64,000 nt of DNA from Xylanibacter ruminicola (GCF_900107775.1 NZ_FNRF01000003.1:558001-622000), one strand, 5' to 3'; shown: positions 53,321 to 62,656, counted from the stretch's first letter. Notes: generated from the sequence alone by a model not told the origin. Program-made: numbers and translations.

Positions 53321-54640
53321 ATGAGAAAAATTGTGCTCTTGTTGCTTGCTGTGGCAATGGTTGCTACGGGGGCTGCAAAAACCAAGAAGAAAACCGCCGT
53401 TGAGGTTTGGCCCGACCAGACCGTGATGGATGTGTGGTTTAAGGATACTACTAAAGTAGATGTGGCTAAGCTGGGTAAGCAGTATGTGATTACCGACTTT
53501 GGTGTGCGTCGCGATTCTACCGTGGTGCAAACCAAGGCCATCCAGGCTGTCATCGACCGTGCGGCCCAAGAGGGTGGTGGCGTGGTGGTAATCCCAGAGG
53601 GAACTTTCCTTACTGGTGCCTTGTTCTTTAAGCAAGGAACGCACCTGCATGTAATTGGACGATTGAAGGGCTCCGATCGCATCATCGATTTCCCTTATAT
53701 TAAGACCCGTATCGAGGGCGAAACCTGCACCTACTTCTGTGCCTTGGTGAATGCCGACGGACTGGATGGTTTTACCATCAGTGGTAAGGGCATCATCGAT
53801 GGAAACGGACTGAACTACTGGCAGGAGTTCTGGATTCGTCGCAAGTGGAACCCCCAGTGTACCAACAAGGATGCGCAGCGCCCACGACTCACTTATGTGT
53901 CGAACTCGAAGAATGTTACCATTCAGGATGTACATCTCATTAACTCGCCATTCTGGACCAACCATGTGTACAAAAGCAACCACGTGCGCTATCTGGATTG
54001 CTACATCTATGCCCCCACCGAGAATATCTGGGAGCCCGATCCCACACGTGGAGCTCCATCGAGCGATGCCATCGATATCGATGCCTGCACCGATGTGCTC
54101 ATCAACGGCTGTTATATGCATGTGAACGATGATGCCGTGGTGCTGAAAGGTGGTAAGGGAACCTGGGCCGACAAGGACGAGACCAACGGCGATTGCGAGC
54201 GCATACTGATTCAGAACTGTCACTATGGTAAAGTACACGGCTGTCTGACACTGGGTTCGGAGTCGCTGCACGACCGCAACGTGATTCTGCGTAACTGCTA
54301 CACCGAGCGCGCCGACCGTGTGCTGTGGTTAAAGATGCGCCCCGACACGCCGCAGCACTACGAGTATGTGCTGGTTGAGAACATCACTGGCTACTGCAAG
54401 CGCTTTTTGTTTATCCACCCTTGGACACAGTTCTTTAAGCCCGAGCAGCGCGAGGATATGCCGCTGTCGAGATGCAACAACATCGTGATGCGTAACATTC
54501 AGGTGGACACCCCGACGCCTTACGACGTGAAGACATCGGATAAGTACGAGCTGGTAGATTTTACTATCGACGGCAAGCCACTGGCCTTTGCCAAGAACCC
54601 CGTTTCGAAAGAACAACTACAACATATGATATATGAATAA
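53321..54640 (+). CDS. GH28 polygalacturonase/rhamnogalacturonase-type hydrolase
   Basis: A secreted 439-residue right-handed beta-helix hydrolase of the pectin backbone (signal peptide MRKIVLLLLAVAMVATGAAK). The GH28 catalytic acids are Asp249 and Asp252 in SSDAIDIDACTD, and Asp270/Asp271 in NDDAVVLKGG. The usual GHG motif is altered: KVHGCLTLGSES carries only HG, and the R-I-K motif reads WLKMRPDT. Such changes are common in exo-acting and rhamnogalacturonan-specific members, so an exo-acting enzyme that frees galacturonate or its unsaturated form from RG oligosaccharides is likely (inference). Its final codons overlap the rhaB start by 8 bases, tying it to rhamnose catabolism. Confidence 0.9.
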   Translation: MRKIVLLLLAVAMVATGAAKTKKKTAVEVWPDQTVMDVWFKDTTKVDVAKLGKQYVITDFGVRRDSTVVQTKAIQAVIDRAAQEGGGVVVIPEGTFLTGALFFKQGTHLHVIGRLKGSDRIIDFPYIKTRIEGETCTYFCALVNADGLDGFTISGKGIIDGNGLNYWQEFWIRRKWNPQCTNKDAQRPRLTYVSNSKNVTIQDVHLINSPFWTNHVYKSNHVRYLDCYIYAPTENIWEPDPTRGAPSSDAIDIDACTDVLINGCYMHVNDDAVVLKGGKGTWADKDETNGDCERILIQNCHYGKVHGCLTLGSESLHDRNVILRNCYTERADRVLWLKMRPDTPQHYEYVLVENITGYCKRFLFIHPWTQFFKPEQREDMPLSRCNNIVMRNIQVDTPTPYDVKTSDKYELVDFTIDGKPLAFAKNPVSKEQLQHMIYE

Positions 54641-56117
54641 TCAAAAATACTTTTTTTCGGTAGACCTTGGTGCTACCAGCGGTCGAACCATCATCGGCTG
54701 TATCAACGATAATAAATTCGAACTAGAAGAGGTAACTCGCTTCCCCAATAATCTGATTGTGCAGGGCGGTCATTACTACTGGGATATCTACGCCCTGTAT
54801 TTCGAGATTATCAAGGGCCTGAAAGAGGTGGCACGCCGCCATCTGGATATCGTGAGCATCGGTATCGATACGTGGGGTGTTGACTTTGTGTTTATTGGCG
54901 AGGATAACGCTATCCTGCGTAATCCGCGTGCCTATCGCGACCCTATCACCTTCGAGGCGATGGACGATTATCTGCAGAACGTCGTCACTAAGAAAGAGGT
55001 GTACGATGTAACAGGCATACAGTTTATGTTCTTTAACTCGCTGTTCCAACTCTACGCCATGCGCAAGGAGGATAACAGCGCGCTGAAGCACGCCAAGCAG
55101 ATACTTTTTGTGCCCGATGCACTGAGTTGGATGCTGACGGGCGAGGCTGTGTGCGAATATACCATCGCATCTACCTCGCAGTTACTCGATCCACGCACCA
55201 AGCAGCTCGACGAGCGCCTGTTGGCATCGATTGGACTCGATCGTTCAAAGTTTGGTAAGATGGTGATGCCTGGTACCCAGATTGGTGTACTGACCGAAGA
55301 GGTGCAGCAACTGACAGGACTGGGCGCCGTGCCCGTGATAGCTGTGGCTGGTCACGATACAGGTTCGGCTGTGGCCGCCGTGCCTGCCAAGAACGAGCAG
55401 TTTGCCTACCTGAGCAGTGGCACCTGGAGCCTGATGGGTATCGAAACCAAGGATGCTATCATTAACGACTTGAGCTACGAGCGCAACTTTACCAACGAGG
55501 GTGGCGTAGAAGGTACCACCCGTTTCCTGAAGAATATCTGTGGTATGTGGCTGTATGAGCGCTGCCGTTTGGAATGGCCTGAGGAGGTTCGAAAATTATC
55601 GCATCCTGAACTGCAAGGTTCGGCTATGCAGGTGGAGCCCTTCCGCTCGCTCATCAATCCCGATGACCAGCTGTTTGCATCGCCCAAATCAATGATTGGT
55701 GCCATCCAGCAGTATTGTCGCGATACCAACCAGCCCGTGCCCGAGACACCGGCCGAAATCTGCCGTTGTATTTTCGACTCGCTGGCTCTGCGCTATAAGC
55801 AGGTGTTCCAGTGGCTGCAGGAATTCGCCCCATTCGAATTAAAGACGCTGCATGTGATTGGTGGTGGTAGCTTGAACACGTACCTGAACCAGTTTACCGC
55901 CAATGCCACCGGTGCAACCGTACTGGCTGGTCCACAGGAGGGTACCGCTATCGGTAACATCATGTTGCAGGCTAAGGCTGCCGGATTGGTAAAAGATATC
56001 TGGGAGATGCGTCGTATCATCGCTAACAGTCTCGACCTGGTGAAGTATGAACCAGCAGATAAGGCTGCTTGGGATGAGGCTTACGAGAAATATTTGAGAA
56101 TAACGAATAATAAATAA
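54633..56117 (+). CDS. rhaB: L-rhamnulokinase
   Basis: A cytoplasmic FGGY-family sugar kinase of 494 residues that phosphorylates L-rhamnulose at O1. RhaB-type landmarks are FSVDLGATSGRTIIG at the N-terminus (phosphate binding), IGIDTWGVDFVFI, FMFFNSLFQLYAM, FVPDALSWMLTGE, STSQLLDP, AGHDTGSAVAAVP and YLSSGTWSLMGIE, then the C-terminal nucleotide site GGGSLNTYLNQFTANATG. The Bacteroidota L-fuculokinase is related, but the adjacent rhaD and rhaM favour rhamnulose. It starts inside the end of GH28 and is followed 15 bases later by the isomerase gene. Confidence 0.88.
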   Translation: MNNQKYFFSVDLGATSGRTIIGCINDNKFELEEVTRFPNNLIVQGGHYYWDIYALYFEIIKGLKEVARRHLDIVSIGIDTWGVDFVFIGEDNAILRNPRAYRDPITFEAMDDYLQNVVTKKEVYDVTGIQFMFFNSLFQLYAMRKEDNSALKHAKQILFVPDALSWMLTGEAVCEYTIASTSQLLDPRTKQLDERLLASIGLDRSKFGKMVMPGTQIGVLTEEVQQLTGLGAVPVIAVAGHDTGSAVAAVPAKNEQFAYLSSGTWSLMGIETKDAIINDLSYERNFTNEGGVEGTTRFLKNICGMWLYERCRLEWPEEVRKLSHPELQGSAMQVEPFRSLINPDDQLFASPKSMIGAIQQYCRDTNQPVPETPAEICRCIFDSLALRYKQVFQWLQEFAPFELKTLHVIGGGSLNTYLNQFTANATGATVLAGPQEGTAIGNIMLQAKAAGLVKDIWEMRRIIANSLDLVKYEPADKAAWDEAYEKYLRITNNK

Positions 56118-56132
56118 AAAACAAACAGAATT

Positions 56133-57563
56133 ATGGCAAAACCATTAGTTGAAACTAAAGCAAAGGTAGGTGTATTCAGTATAGCCCTTCAGGCTTACCT
56201 GCCACAGTTCCCTCAGCTCGTTCCAGAGTTTGAGGCTCAGTATGAGGCATTCAAAAAAACACTGCCCGATACCATCGAGATTATCGATGGCGGTATGGTA
56301 ACCACCAAGGAGCAGTCGATGGCAGCAGGTGATAAGTTCCGTGCAGCCGACGTTGATCTGGTTATCCTGCAGATGCTAACCTATTGTACATCTTATAATA
56401 TGTTGCCTGCCGTTCGCGACCTCGACGTACCTGTAGTGATTGTGAACCTGCAGAAGAAGTTGGCTCCAGATTATGCCAAGACCGACATCCCCACATGGTT
56501 GGGCGAGCTTTATGCCTGCGGTGCCATCGGTGAGATGGTGGCCGACCTGAATCGTGCCGGCAAGCGTTCGGCTGTGATTACAGGCGTGGTTGAAGGTGGC
56601 GACCCTGCTTGTCAGGCTGAGATCGAGGACTGGTGCCGTGCTGCTCAGGTACGTCGTCGTTTCCGCGATACCAACATCGCCCAGATTGGTCGTCCATATC
56701 CAGGTATGATGGACCTTTATATCGACGAGACCAACCTCTACCATCGTATGTTTGTTTATACCAAGCAGTTCGATTGGGAGAAGATGTGGGCTATTGCCGA
56801 CAATATTACCGACGAGGCTGCCATCCGTGCCAAGGCTGAGGATATTCTGGCAACCTTCGATATCGAGGGTGGTGGTACTATCGAGAAGGTTTGGGATATG
56901 GCCAAATATGTAGTAGCCTTTGAACAGTGGGTAAAGGACGAAAAACTGGGTATGATTGCCTCGCACTACGATGGCTTTGCACAGGGTGTTGCCGGCAAAC
57001 TCGACTCGATGCTGATTCCTGCTTTCTCTATGCTCATCAAGCAGCATACCGCTTGTGCCGTTGAGGGTGACATGAAGGTGGCTATGGCCATGTCGATTCT
57101 GAAGACTATCTCTGGTACAGGCACACTGGCCGAGATGTACTCTATCGACTTCCCCAAGGATATCTGTATCATCGGTCACTCAGGCTCTGGCGACTTTGAT
57201 ATCTCTCAGGCCAAGAAGCCAACCATGAAGATTGTGCCTGTATTCCACGGCAAGGCTGGTGGTGGATACCTCACCCAGTTCTATCCTCCCACGGGACCTG
57301 TTACCTATCTGGCTATCACACAGGACAAGAATGGCGTATTCAAGTTCGTGGTTGCTGAGGGTGTGAATGAAGATGGTGAGATCTTTACCTTCGGCGATAC
57401 CAACATGCGCACCAAGTTCTCGCTGAGCTGTCGCGAGTTCGTTAACAAGTGGAGCGAGGCTGGTCCTACCCACCACATGGCTGCTGCTGTAGGTCATCAT
57501 ATCGATACCATCCTGAAGGTGGCTAAGATCTTTAATATTGAGTGTGACGTAGTTTGCAGATAG
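56133..57563 (+). CDS. AraA/FucI-fold sugar isomerase, probably acting on L-rhamnose
   Basis: A cytoplasmic 476-residue aldose-ketose isomerase of the L-arabinose/L-fucose isomerase superfamily. It is not the TIM-barrel RhaA/RhaI usually found between rhaB and rhaD. The Mn2+ ligands of L-arabinose isomerase are all visible at near-identical positions: Glu311 (VEGDMK), Glu334 (LAEMYS), His349 (IIGHSG) and His448 (PTHHMA); Escherichia coli AraA has Glu306, Glu333, His350 and His450. The ending FNIECDVV also matches the AraA tail. Gene order rhaB-isomerase-transporter-rhaD places it in the L-rhamnose to L-rhamnulose step (inference). Activity on L-arabinose or L-fucose remains possible, but no ribulokinase or ribulose-phosphate epimerase gene is present. 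Confidence 0.88.
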   Translation: MAKPLVETKAKVGVFSIALQAYLPQFPQLVPEFEAQYEAFKKTLPDTIEIIDGGMVTTKEQSMAAGDKFRAADVDLVILQMLTYCTSYNMLPAVRDLDVPVVIVNLQKKLAPDYAKTDIPTWLGELYACGAIGEMVADLNRAGKRSAVITGVVEGGDPACQAEIEDWCRAAQVRRRFRDTNIAQIGRPYPGMMDLYIDETNLYHRMFVYTKQFDWEKMWAIADNITDEAAIRAKAEDILATFDIEGGGTIEKVWDMAKYVVAFEQWVKDEKLGMIASHYDGFAQGVAGKLDSMLIPAFSMLIKQHTACAVEGDMKVAMAMSILKTISGTGTLAEMYSIDFPKDICIIGHSGSGDFDISQAKKPTMKIVPVFHGKAGGGYLTQFYPPTGPVTYLAITQDKNGVFKFVVAEGVNEDGEIFTFGDTNMRTKFSLSCREFVNKWSEAGPTHHMAAAVGHHIDTILKVAKIFNIECDVVCR

Positions 57564-57567
57564 AATT

Positions 57568-58899
57568 ATGGCTAAAAGTGGAAGTTTGAAGAGCACGCTA
57601 GCTGTGTCTCTTAATAACTATCTCGATGCAGGTGCCATCGTAGCTGGTGCCAGTGGTGTTACGCTGTGGCAGAACTATCTCGGTTTGAGCGAGATTCACT
57701 TAGGTTGGCTAAACGCGCTCAGTGCTAATGCATTGGGTGCCGCCATCGGCGCCATCATTGGTGGTTTCCTGGCCGATAAGTTCGGTCGTAAGTTTATCTT
57801 TACCTACAACCTGCTGGTATATATGACGGGTGTGCTCATCATCATGCTGTCGATGAACTTCCCCATGCTGCTGGCAGGATTCCTGGTAACGGGTATCTCG
57901 GTAGGTATTGGTGTGCCCGCCTCGTGGACCTATATCTCTGAGAGTTCGGAGGTGAACAACCGCGGTCGTAACATCTGTATCTCGCAGATGTCGTGGGGCG
58001 TAGGTCCAATGTGTATCCTGCTGTTTGGTATGCTGTTTGCGCCGGGCGGTTATCTGTACGGTCCGGTCGAGGCCATCGCCCACGATATCATCGGCGCCGA
58101 TGCCGCTCAGGCTGCTGTCGAGGTGTTCTCTTCGCGTGTGGTGTTTGCAACCCTGTTTGTGGTGGCTTTCATTGCCTGGAACCTGCAGCGCCAACTGGAG
58201 GAGAGTGCCGAGTTTACTGTCAATAAGGAGAAAGACCAAAGTAGCATAGTTGATAACATCAAGCTGCTTTTTACCAATAAGATTGCGGTAAAGACAGTGG
58301 CTTTCCTGGCAGCCATCTACCTTACTTGGAACCTGGTGGCCAGTGTGATGGGATTCTTTATGCCTCACATCTACGAAACCGCTGGTGGACTGAGCAACGA
58401 GGCAGCCAACATGCTGAGCTGTATTAGTTGGGTGTTTGTGGTGGTCACCACGTTTATTATCTCGTTTATGGTTGATAAGGTGGCACATCGCTTCTTCTAT
58501 GTGTTCGGTTTGGCTGCGGCACTCACCGCGTGGATACTGATTATTGGTGGTGGCGTATCAACCATCGCTGGTATCTGGGTATTCACCATCCTATGGGGTG
58601 TTAACAACGGTAGTTCGGTACAGGTGTTCTACGCCTTGTGGGGCTCGGAGTTGTTCCCTGCCAAGTTCCGTGCCGGTGCTCAGGGTCTGATGTTCTTCAT
58701 TGTTCGTGGCTTGTCGGCAGTATGGGGACTGGTGTTCACCTTTATCTATGGCGACAACGGCGAGGGCTTTACCTTAGCAGCCTACTGTATGGTGGCATTG
58801 TTGTTAGCCTCGCTCGTGGTAGGTTTGATAGGCATGCCTAACACTCGTGGTAAATCGCTCGATCAGATTACCAAGGAGCGTTATGGAGAGAGTATTTAA
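57568..58899 (+). CDS. MFS sugar porter, probable L-rhamnose uptake
   Basis: A 443-residue inner-membrane transporter of the major facilitator superfamily with about 12 membrane segments. Sugar-porter signatures are GGFLADKFGRKFIF between helices 2 and 3, PASWTYISE after helix 4, the central charged loop QRQLEESAEFTVNKEKDQ, ELFPAKFRAGAQG, and the C-terminal PNTRGKSLDQITKERYG, close to the family motif P-E-T-K-G-x-S-L-E-E. It is unrelated to RhaT (drug/metabolite transporter superfamily) and to FucP-type porters. It begins 4 bases after the isomerase stop and precedes rhaD by 23 bases, so L-rhamnose is the most likely substrate (inference). Confidence 0.85.
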   Translation: MAKSGSLKSTLAVSLNNYLDAGAIVAGASGVTLWQNYLGLSEIHLGWLNALSANALGAAIGAIIGGFLADKFGRKFIFTYNLLVYMTGVLIIMLSMNFPMLLAGFLVTGISVGIGVPASWTYISESSEVNNRGRNICISQMSWGVGPMCILLFGMLFAPGGYLYGPVEAIAHDIIGADAAQAAVEVFSSRVVFATLFVVAFIAWNLQRQLEESAEFTVNKEKDQSSIVDNIKLLFTNKIAVKTVAFLAAIYLTWNLVASVMGFFMPHIYETAGGLSNEAANMLSCISWVFVVVTTFIISFMVDKVAHRFFYVFGLAAALTAWILIIGGGVSTIAGIWVFTILWGVNNGSSVQVFYALWGSELFPAKFRAGAQGLMFFIVRGLSAVWGLVFTFIYGDNGEGFTLAAYCMVALLLASLVVGLIGMPNTRGKSLDQITKERYGESI

Positions 58900-58922
58900 T
58901 TTAGAATTAATATTTTTGAAAT

Positions 58923-59744
58923 ATGAAAAGTATATTGGAAGGCCGCGAAGGTTTGAAAGCGGTTGTTGACCAGATAGCCGAGGTAACAGGCTATCTTTGG
59001 CAGAAAGGTTGGGCTGAGCGTAACGGTGGTAACATTACCGTAAACGTCACAGAGTATATGGACGATGCCTGCAAGCAGATGCCTGCCATCGCTCCTGTTA
59101 AACAGATAGGCATGGTACTGCCTCAGCTTAAGGGTAAGTATTTTTATTGCAAAGGTACTGGTAAGCGTATGCGCGACCTGGCTAAGCAGCCCATGCAGAA
59201 TGGCTCTATCATTCGCATCTGCGATGATTGTGCTAGCTATGAGATTATTGCCGACGAGCCAGTAGCGCCTACATCCGAGTTGCCTACACATTTGGCTCTG
59301 CACAACTATCTGTTGGAGACGGGGTCTACCTACAAGGCTACCCTGCACACGCACCCCATCGAGCTGGTGGCTATGAGTCATATCCAGCGTTTCCTGAAGG
59401 GCGATGAGATGACACGCGTGCTATGGTCGATGATTCCCGAGACACTGGCATTCGCACCACTCGGCATCGGTATCGTACCTTACGCTATGCCATCATCGGT
59501 AGCACTGGCCGAGGCTACACTCGAGCAGATTAAGACCCACGACGTGGTGCTGTGGGAGAAGCATGGCACCGTGGCCGTTGGTACCGACATTATGGATGCC
59601 TTCGACCAGACCGACGTGCTCTGTAAGGCAGCCAACATCTATATGTGTGCCAAGTCGATGGGCTCGGAGCCCGATGGCATGACCGATGCACAGATGAAGG
59701 AAGTGCAGGACGCATTCAATCTGCCCAAGAAGCGCCCCTGCTAA
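58923..59744 (+). CDS. rhaD: L-rhamnulose-1-phosphate aldolase
   Basis: A cytoplasmic Zn2+-dependent class II aldolase of 273 residues (Escherichia coli RhaD has 274). It splits L-rhamnulose 1-phosphate into dihydroxyacetone phosphate and L-lactaldehyde. The catalytic Glu119 (PTSELP) and the zinc ligands His142 and His144 (LHTHP) and His214 (WEKHGT) align with Glu117, His141, His143 and His212 of the E. coli enzyme. GWAERNGGNITV and YCKGTGKRMRDL form the phosphate site. The length and the GW-x-ERNGGN motif distinguish it from the shorter fuculose-phosphate aldolase. Its stop overlaps the next ATG (TAATG). Confidence 0.94.
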   Translation: MKSILEGREGLKAVVDQIAEVTGYLWQKGWAERNGGNITVNVTEYMDDACKQMPAIAPVKQIGMVLPQLKGKYFYCKGTGKRMRDLAKQPMQNGSIIRICDDCASYEIIADEPVAPTSELPTHLALHNYLLETGSTYKATLHTHPIELVAMSHIQRFLKGDEMTRVLWSMIPETLAFAPLGIGIVPYAMPSSVALAEATLEQIKTHDVVLWEKHGTVAVGTDIMDAFDQTDVLCKAANIYMCAKSMGSEPDGMTDAQMKEVQDAFNLPKKRPC

Positions 59745-62557
59745 TGAATAAGCTACAGATAGCTATAGTCGGACTAGTGGGCATGGTCCCGCTATCCGCT
59801 ATGTGCCAAACCCATGGCACACCCGCTCCTCGCACCTTGCAATACCAGCCAGGTGCGGGGGGCGCTTTTGTTTGTACAGATGGTAACAACCGTTACACGC
59901 GTGCTCTCTACGGCAGTCATACCGACTGGCGCCTGGAAACCAGCGACCGTCCCATCTTTGCCGTGGTAAAGAAAGGCTATCATCGCAACATACGACTAGT
60001 GGCAGAGGTGGATGGCATCGACTATCCGCTGGAACAGATGAGTCCTTGTACGGCCAGCTATGTAGATGGTCAGCGCACCTATCAGCTTACGGGCTGGGGT
60101 GGGGCGCAGCTAACCATCCGTGTTATCGCCTTGCCCGATAGCGAGGCGGCCATCTGGCAGTTCTCGTCGCCTGCATTGGCTGGCAGGGCTCGTATCAAAG
60201 CTTTGGTGTGCGAGATTGCTCAGCCTAAGCTCAGTCGCAATGGCGATATCGGTGCCGATAAGCCAGGCGTGCTGGAACCCAAAGGCGAGGTGCTGCAAAC
60301 CGCCGAAGTGGTGCTGGATGGCAACACAGCTTACATGCTGGTAGATGTGAACGTGATGAAACCGCTGGCGGCTGCTGATGGCGCCAAGCAGTTTGCCGCT
60401 GCCCAGCAGTATTACGAGCAGTTGGCCGATCGCATACAGTTTGATACGCCCGATGCCTACATCAATACTTTAGGTGGCGCTCTGGTGCTGGCTGCCGATG
60501 GCGATTGGGACGGACAGACATGGTTGCACGGTTGTATCGGTTGGCGCATGCCGCTGGCTGGTTGGCGTGCCGGTTACTTGGGCGATGTGTTGGGTTGGCA
60601 GGATAGGGCCGTGAGTCATTTCGATGCCTACGCCAAGAGTCAGGTAACCCATGTGCCTGCTACTATCTCGCATCCCTCACAAGATTCAACGTTAAACATG
60701 GCTCGTGCCGAGAAGCGTTGGGGCACGCAGATGTATAGCGATGGCTACATCTGTAGAAACCCTGAACGTAACGATCAGATGCACCATTACGATATGAACC
60801 TGAACTACATCGATGAGTTGCTGTGGCACTTCCAATACGATGCCGATACCGCTTATATGCGAAAGATGTGGCCTGTACTCAAGTCGCATCTGGCATGGGA
60901 GAAACGCAACTACGATGCCGATGGCGATCATCTTTACGATGCTTATTGCTGCATCTGGGCCAGCGATGCACTCTACTATAGTGGTGGTGCCGTTACTCAC
61001 AGTTCGGCCTACAACTATCGTGGCAACAAGTTGGCTGCCCGTATCGCCGAAATCATTGGCGAGGATGCGCAGCCCTATCGCGATGAGGCCGAAGCTATCC
61101 TGCAGGCCATGAACCAGCGTTTGTGGCTGTCGAAAGCAGGCGTGTGGGCCGAGTATCAGGATGCGATGGGCTTAAAACGCACCCACGACAATCCTGCTGT
61201 GTGGAGCATCTACACCCCCATCGATTGTGGTGCCTGCACCCCTGAACAGGCTTACCAGACTACCGACTGGGTAACCCGTAACATCCCGCATATCCCCGTG
61301 GAGCAGTCGGGGTTGCAAACGATAGCCACCAGCAACTGGATGCCCTACAGTTGGAGCATTAACAACGTGGCTGCTGCGGAGGTGATGCACACGGCATTGG
61401 CTTACTTTGAGGCCGGGCGTGCCGACGAGGGCTACCAGCTGATGAAGGCTAACATCATGGATCAGATGTACTACGGACAGAGTCCGGCTAACTTCGGTCA
61501 GATTAGTCATTACGATGCGGCCCGTGGCGAGTGCTATCGCGACTTTGGAGATTGTATCGGCATCAGCAGTCGAACACTGTTGCAGGGCTTGTTTGGCATC
61601 ATCCCGCAGGCGCTCGATGGCAAGTGCATCATCCGTCCGGGATTCCCTGCAGAGTGGGATAGTGCCAGCGTAAAAACGCCCTACCTGTCGTACAAGTACA
61701 CGCGAAAGAATGGCAAGGTGCGTGTTGAAATCACCCAGAACTTCCGTCAGCCTCTGCAAATTATCTTCCGTCAGAACTTAGGTGGTGGCGCGTTCAAGGA
61801 TGTGGTTGGTTCAACAGCCAAAACGCAGGTTCTTGAATATGATGTGGAGATGAATCCCGTCAAGCTTGCGAAGTATTACAATGCCAATGTGACTGATATT
61901 TTCAAGAACCAATATCTCAGTCCGCGTCCACAAACCACCACGTTGCAGATACCCGTTCAGGGCATTGGCGAGTGGTGCCATCCTAAAAAGACAGCCGAGA
62001 TTAACGACTCGGTGTTCCGTACCAAGATCGTGAACGGTGTGTTTAACATGGCTGGCATCCCCTTCAGTACCCCGCAAAAGGGACAAAATATCATCTACAC
62101 CAGTTTGTGGGATAACTACCCCGATGCTGTTACCATCCCTTTGAAGGGCAAGGCTCAGAAGGCTTATCTGCTGATGGCTGGTTCTACCAACCACATGCAG
62201 AGCAGGATTGACAATGGCTTGGTGATTGTGACCTATACCGATGGCACGGCCGACACACTCGCCTTGCGCAACCCAGATAACTGGTGCTCCATCGAGCAGG
62301 ATTACTATGTTGACGGCATGGCGTTTAATGCGCCGCAGCCCCGTCCGTATCGTGTCTGTTTCAGCACGGGCGATGTAAGTCGTAACTTAGGTAGCATCAT
62401 CCAACTTGGTGGTGAGTACGGTAGAGAAATCCCCGGTGGTGCTGGTCAGATGTTAGAGATGCCGCTCAATGCGCAGAAACGCTTGCAGTCGCTCACCATC
62501 CGAACGCTATCCAACGATGTGGTGATCGGATTGATGGCCGTAACCTTGCAGCCCTGA
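59744..62557 (+). CDS. DUF4450-type six-hairpin glycosidase-like protein, secreted
   Basis: A 937-residue protein at the end of the rhamnose operon. Signal peptide MNKLQIAIVGLVGMVPLSAMC could include a lipid Cys21, but AMCQ is a poor lipobox. The N-terminal 270 residues are a beta-sandwich (TLQYQPGAGGAFVCTDGNNRYTRALYG). Residues about 270-660 form an (alpha/alpha)6 toroid like GH78-type enzymes: NLNYIDELLWHFQYDADTAYM, WASDALYYSGGAVTHSSAYNYRGN, CIGISSRTLLQGLFGIIPQALDG. Acidic residues in RNPERND and ARGECYRDFGD are candidate catalytic groups. A C-terminal sandwich follows. I recognise the domain as DUF4450, for which I know no firm activity. Operon context suggests an alpha-L-rhamnosidase or an enzyme on unsaturated uronyl-rhamnose (inference). 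It overlaps rhaD by one base and ends at a bidirectional terminator. Confidence 0.78.
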   Translation: MNKLQIAIVGLVGMVPLSAMCQTHGTPAPRTLQYQPGAGGAFVCTDGNNRYTRALYGSHTDWRLETSDRPIFAVVKKGYHRNIRLVAEVDGIDYPLEQMSPCTASYVDGQRTYQLTGWGGAQLTIRVIALPDSEAAIWQFSSPALAGRARIKALVCEIAQPKLSRNGDIGADKPGVLEPKGEVLQTAEVVLDGNTAYMLVDVNVMKPLAAADGAKQFAAAQQYYEQLADRIQFDTPDAYINTLGGALVLAADGDWDGQTWLHGCIGWRMPLAGWRAGYLGDVLGWQDRAVSHFDAYAKSQVTHVPATISHPSQDSTLNMARAEKRWGTQMYSDGYICRNPERNDQMHHYDMNLNYIDELLWHFQYDADTAYMRKMWPVLKSHLAWEKRNYDADGDHLYDAYCCIWASDALYYSGGAVTHSSAYNYRGNKLAARIAEIIGEDAQPYRDEAEAILQAMNQRLWLSKAGVWAEYQDAMGLKRTHDNPAVWSIYTPIDCGACTPEQAYQTTDWVTRNIPHIPVEQSGLQTIATSNWMPYSWSINNVAAAEVMHTALAYFEAGRADEGYQLMKANIMDQMYYGQSPANFGQISHYDAARGECYRDFGDCIGISSRTLLQGLFGIIPQALDGKCIIRPGFPAEWDSASVKTPYLSYKYTRKNGKVRVEITQNFRQPLQIIFRQNLGGGAFKDVVGSTAKTQVLEYDVEMNPVKLAKYYNANVTDIFKNQYLSPRPQTTTLQIPVQGIGEWCHPKKTAEINDSVFRTKIVNGVFNMAGIPFSTPQKGQNIIYTSLWDNYPDAVTIPLKGKAQKAYLLMAGSTNHMQSRIDNGLVIVTYTDGTADTLALRNPDNWCSIEQDYYVDGMAFNAPQPRPYRVCFSTGDVSRNLGSIIQLGGEYGREIPGGAGQMLEMPLNAQKRLQSLTIRTLSNDVVIGLMAVTLQP

Positions 62558-62622
62558 AAAGTAACTTTTTGATCAGTAAAAAGTAACTTATTGATAAACG
62601 AAAAGTAGCTTCCCGATAGTCG
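62557..62622 (+). repeat. Three 22-base direct repeats at the operon end
   Basis: Units beginning at 62557, 62579 and 62601 share AAAAGTAACTT or AAAAGTAGCTT followed by TTGAT or CCGAT. The third unit is one arm of the terminator hairpin. Confidence 0.75.
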
Positions 62623-62640
62623 GAAAGCTACTTTTTATTT
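62601..62640 (+). terminator. Bidirectional intrinsic terminator
   Basis: AAAAGTAGCTT (62601-62611) pairs with AAGCTACTTTT (62625-62635), with an inner CCGA/TCGG pair and a three-base loop. A and T runs on both flanks let it serve the rhamnose operon and the convergent SusD gene. Confidence 0.88.
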
Positions 62641-62656
62641 GAGGGTTATTATTGGA

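Noticed and set aside
57568..58899. RhaT rhamnose transporter
   Set aside because: The protein has MFS sugar-porter motifs, about 12 helices and a PNTRGKSL tail; RhaT belongs to a different superfamily.
54633..59744. L-fucose rather than L-rhamnose pathway
   Set aside because: The isomerase alone could suggest fucose or arabinose, but rhaM matches the E. coli protein throughout and the 273-residue aldolase has RhaD-specific motifs. Rhamnose is therefore preferred.
4855..62622. Tandem repeats as CRISPR arrays
   Set aside because: Units are 7 or 22 bases with no unique spacers, and no cas gene is present.
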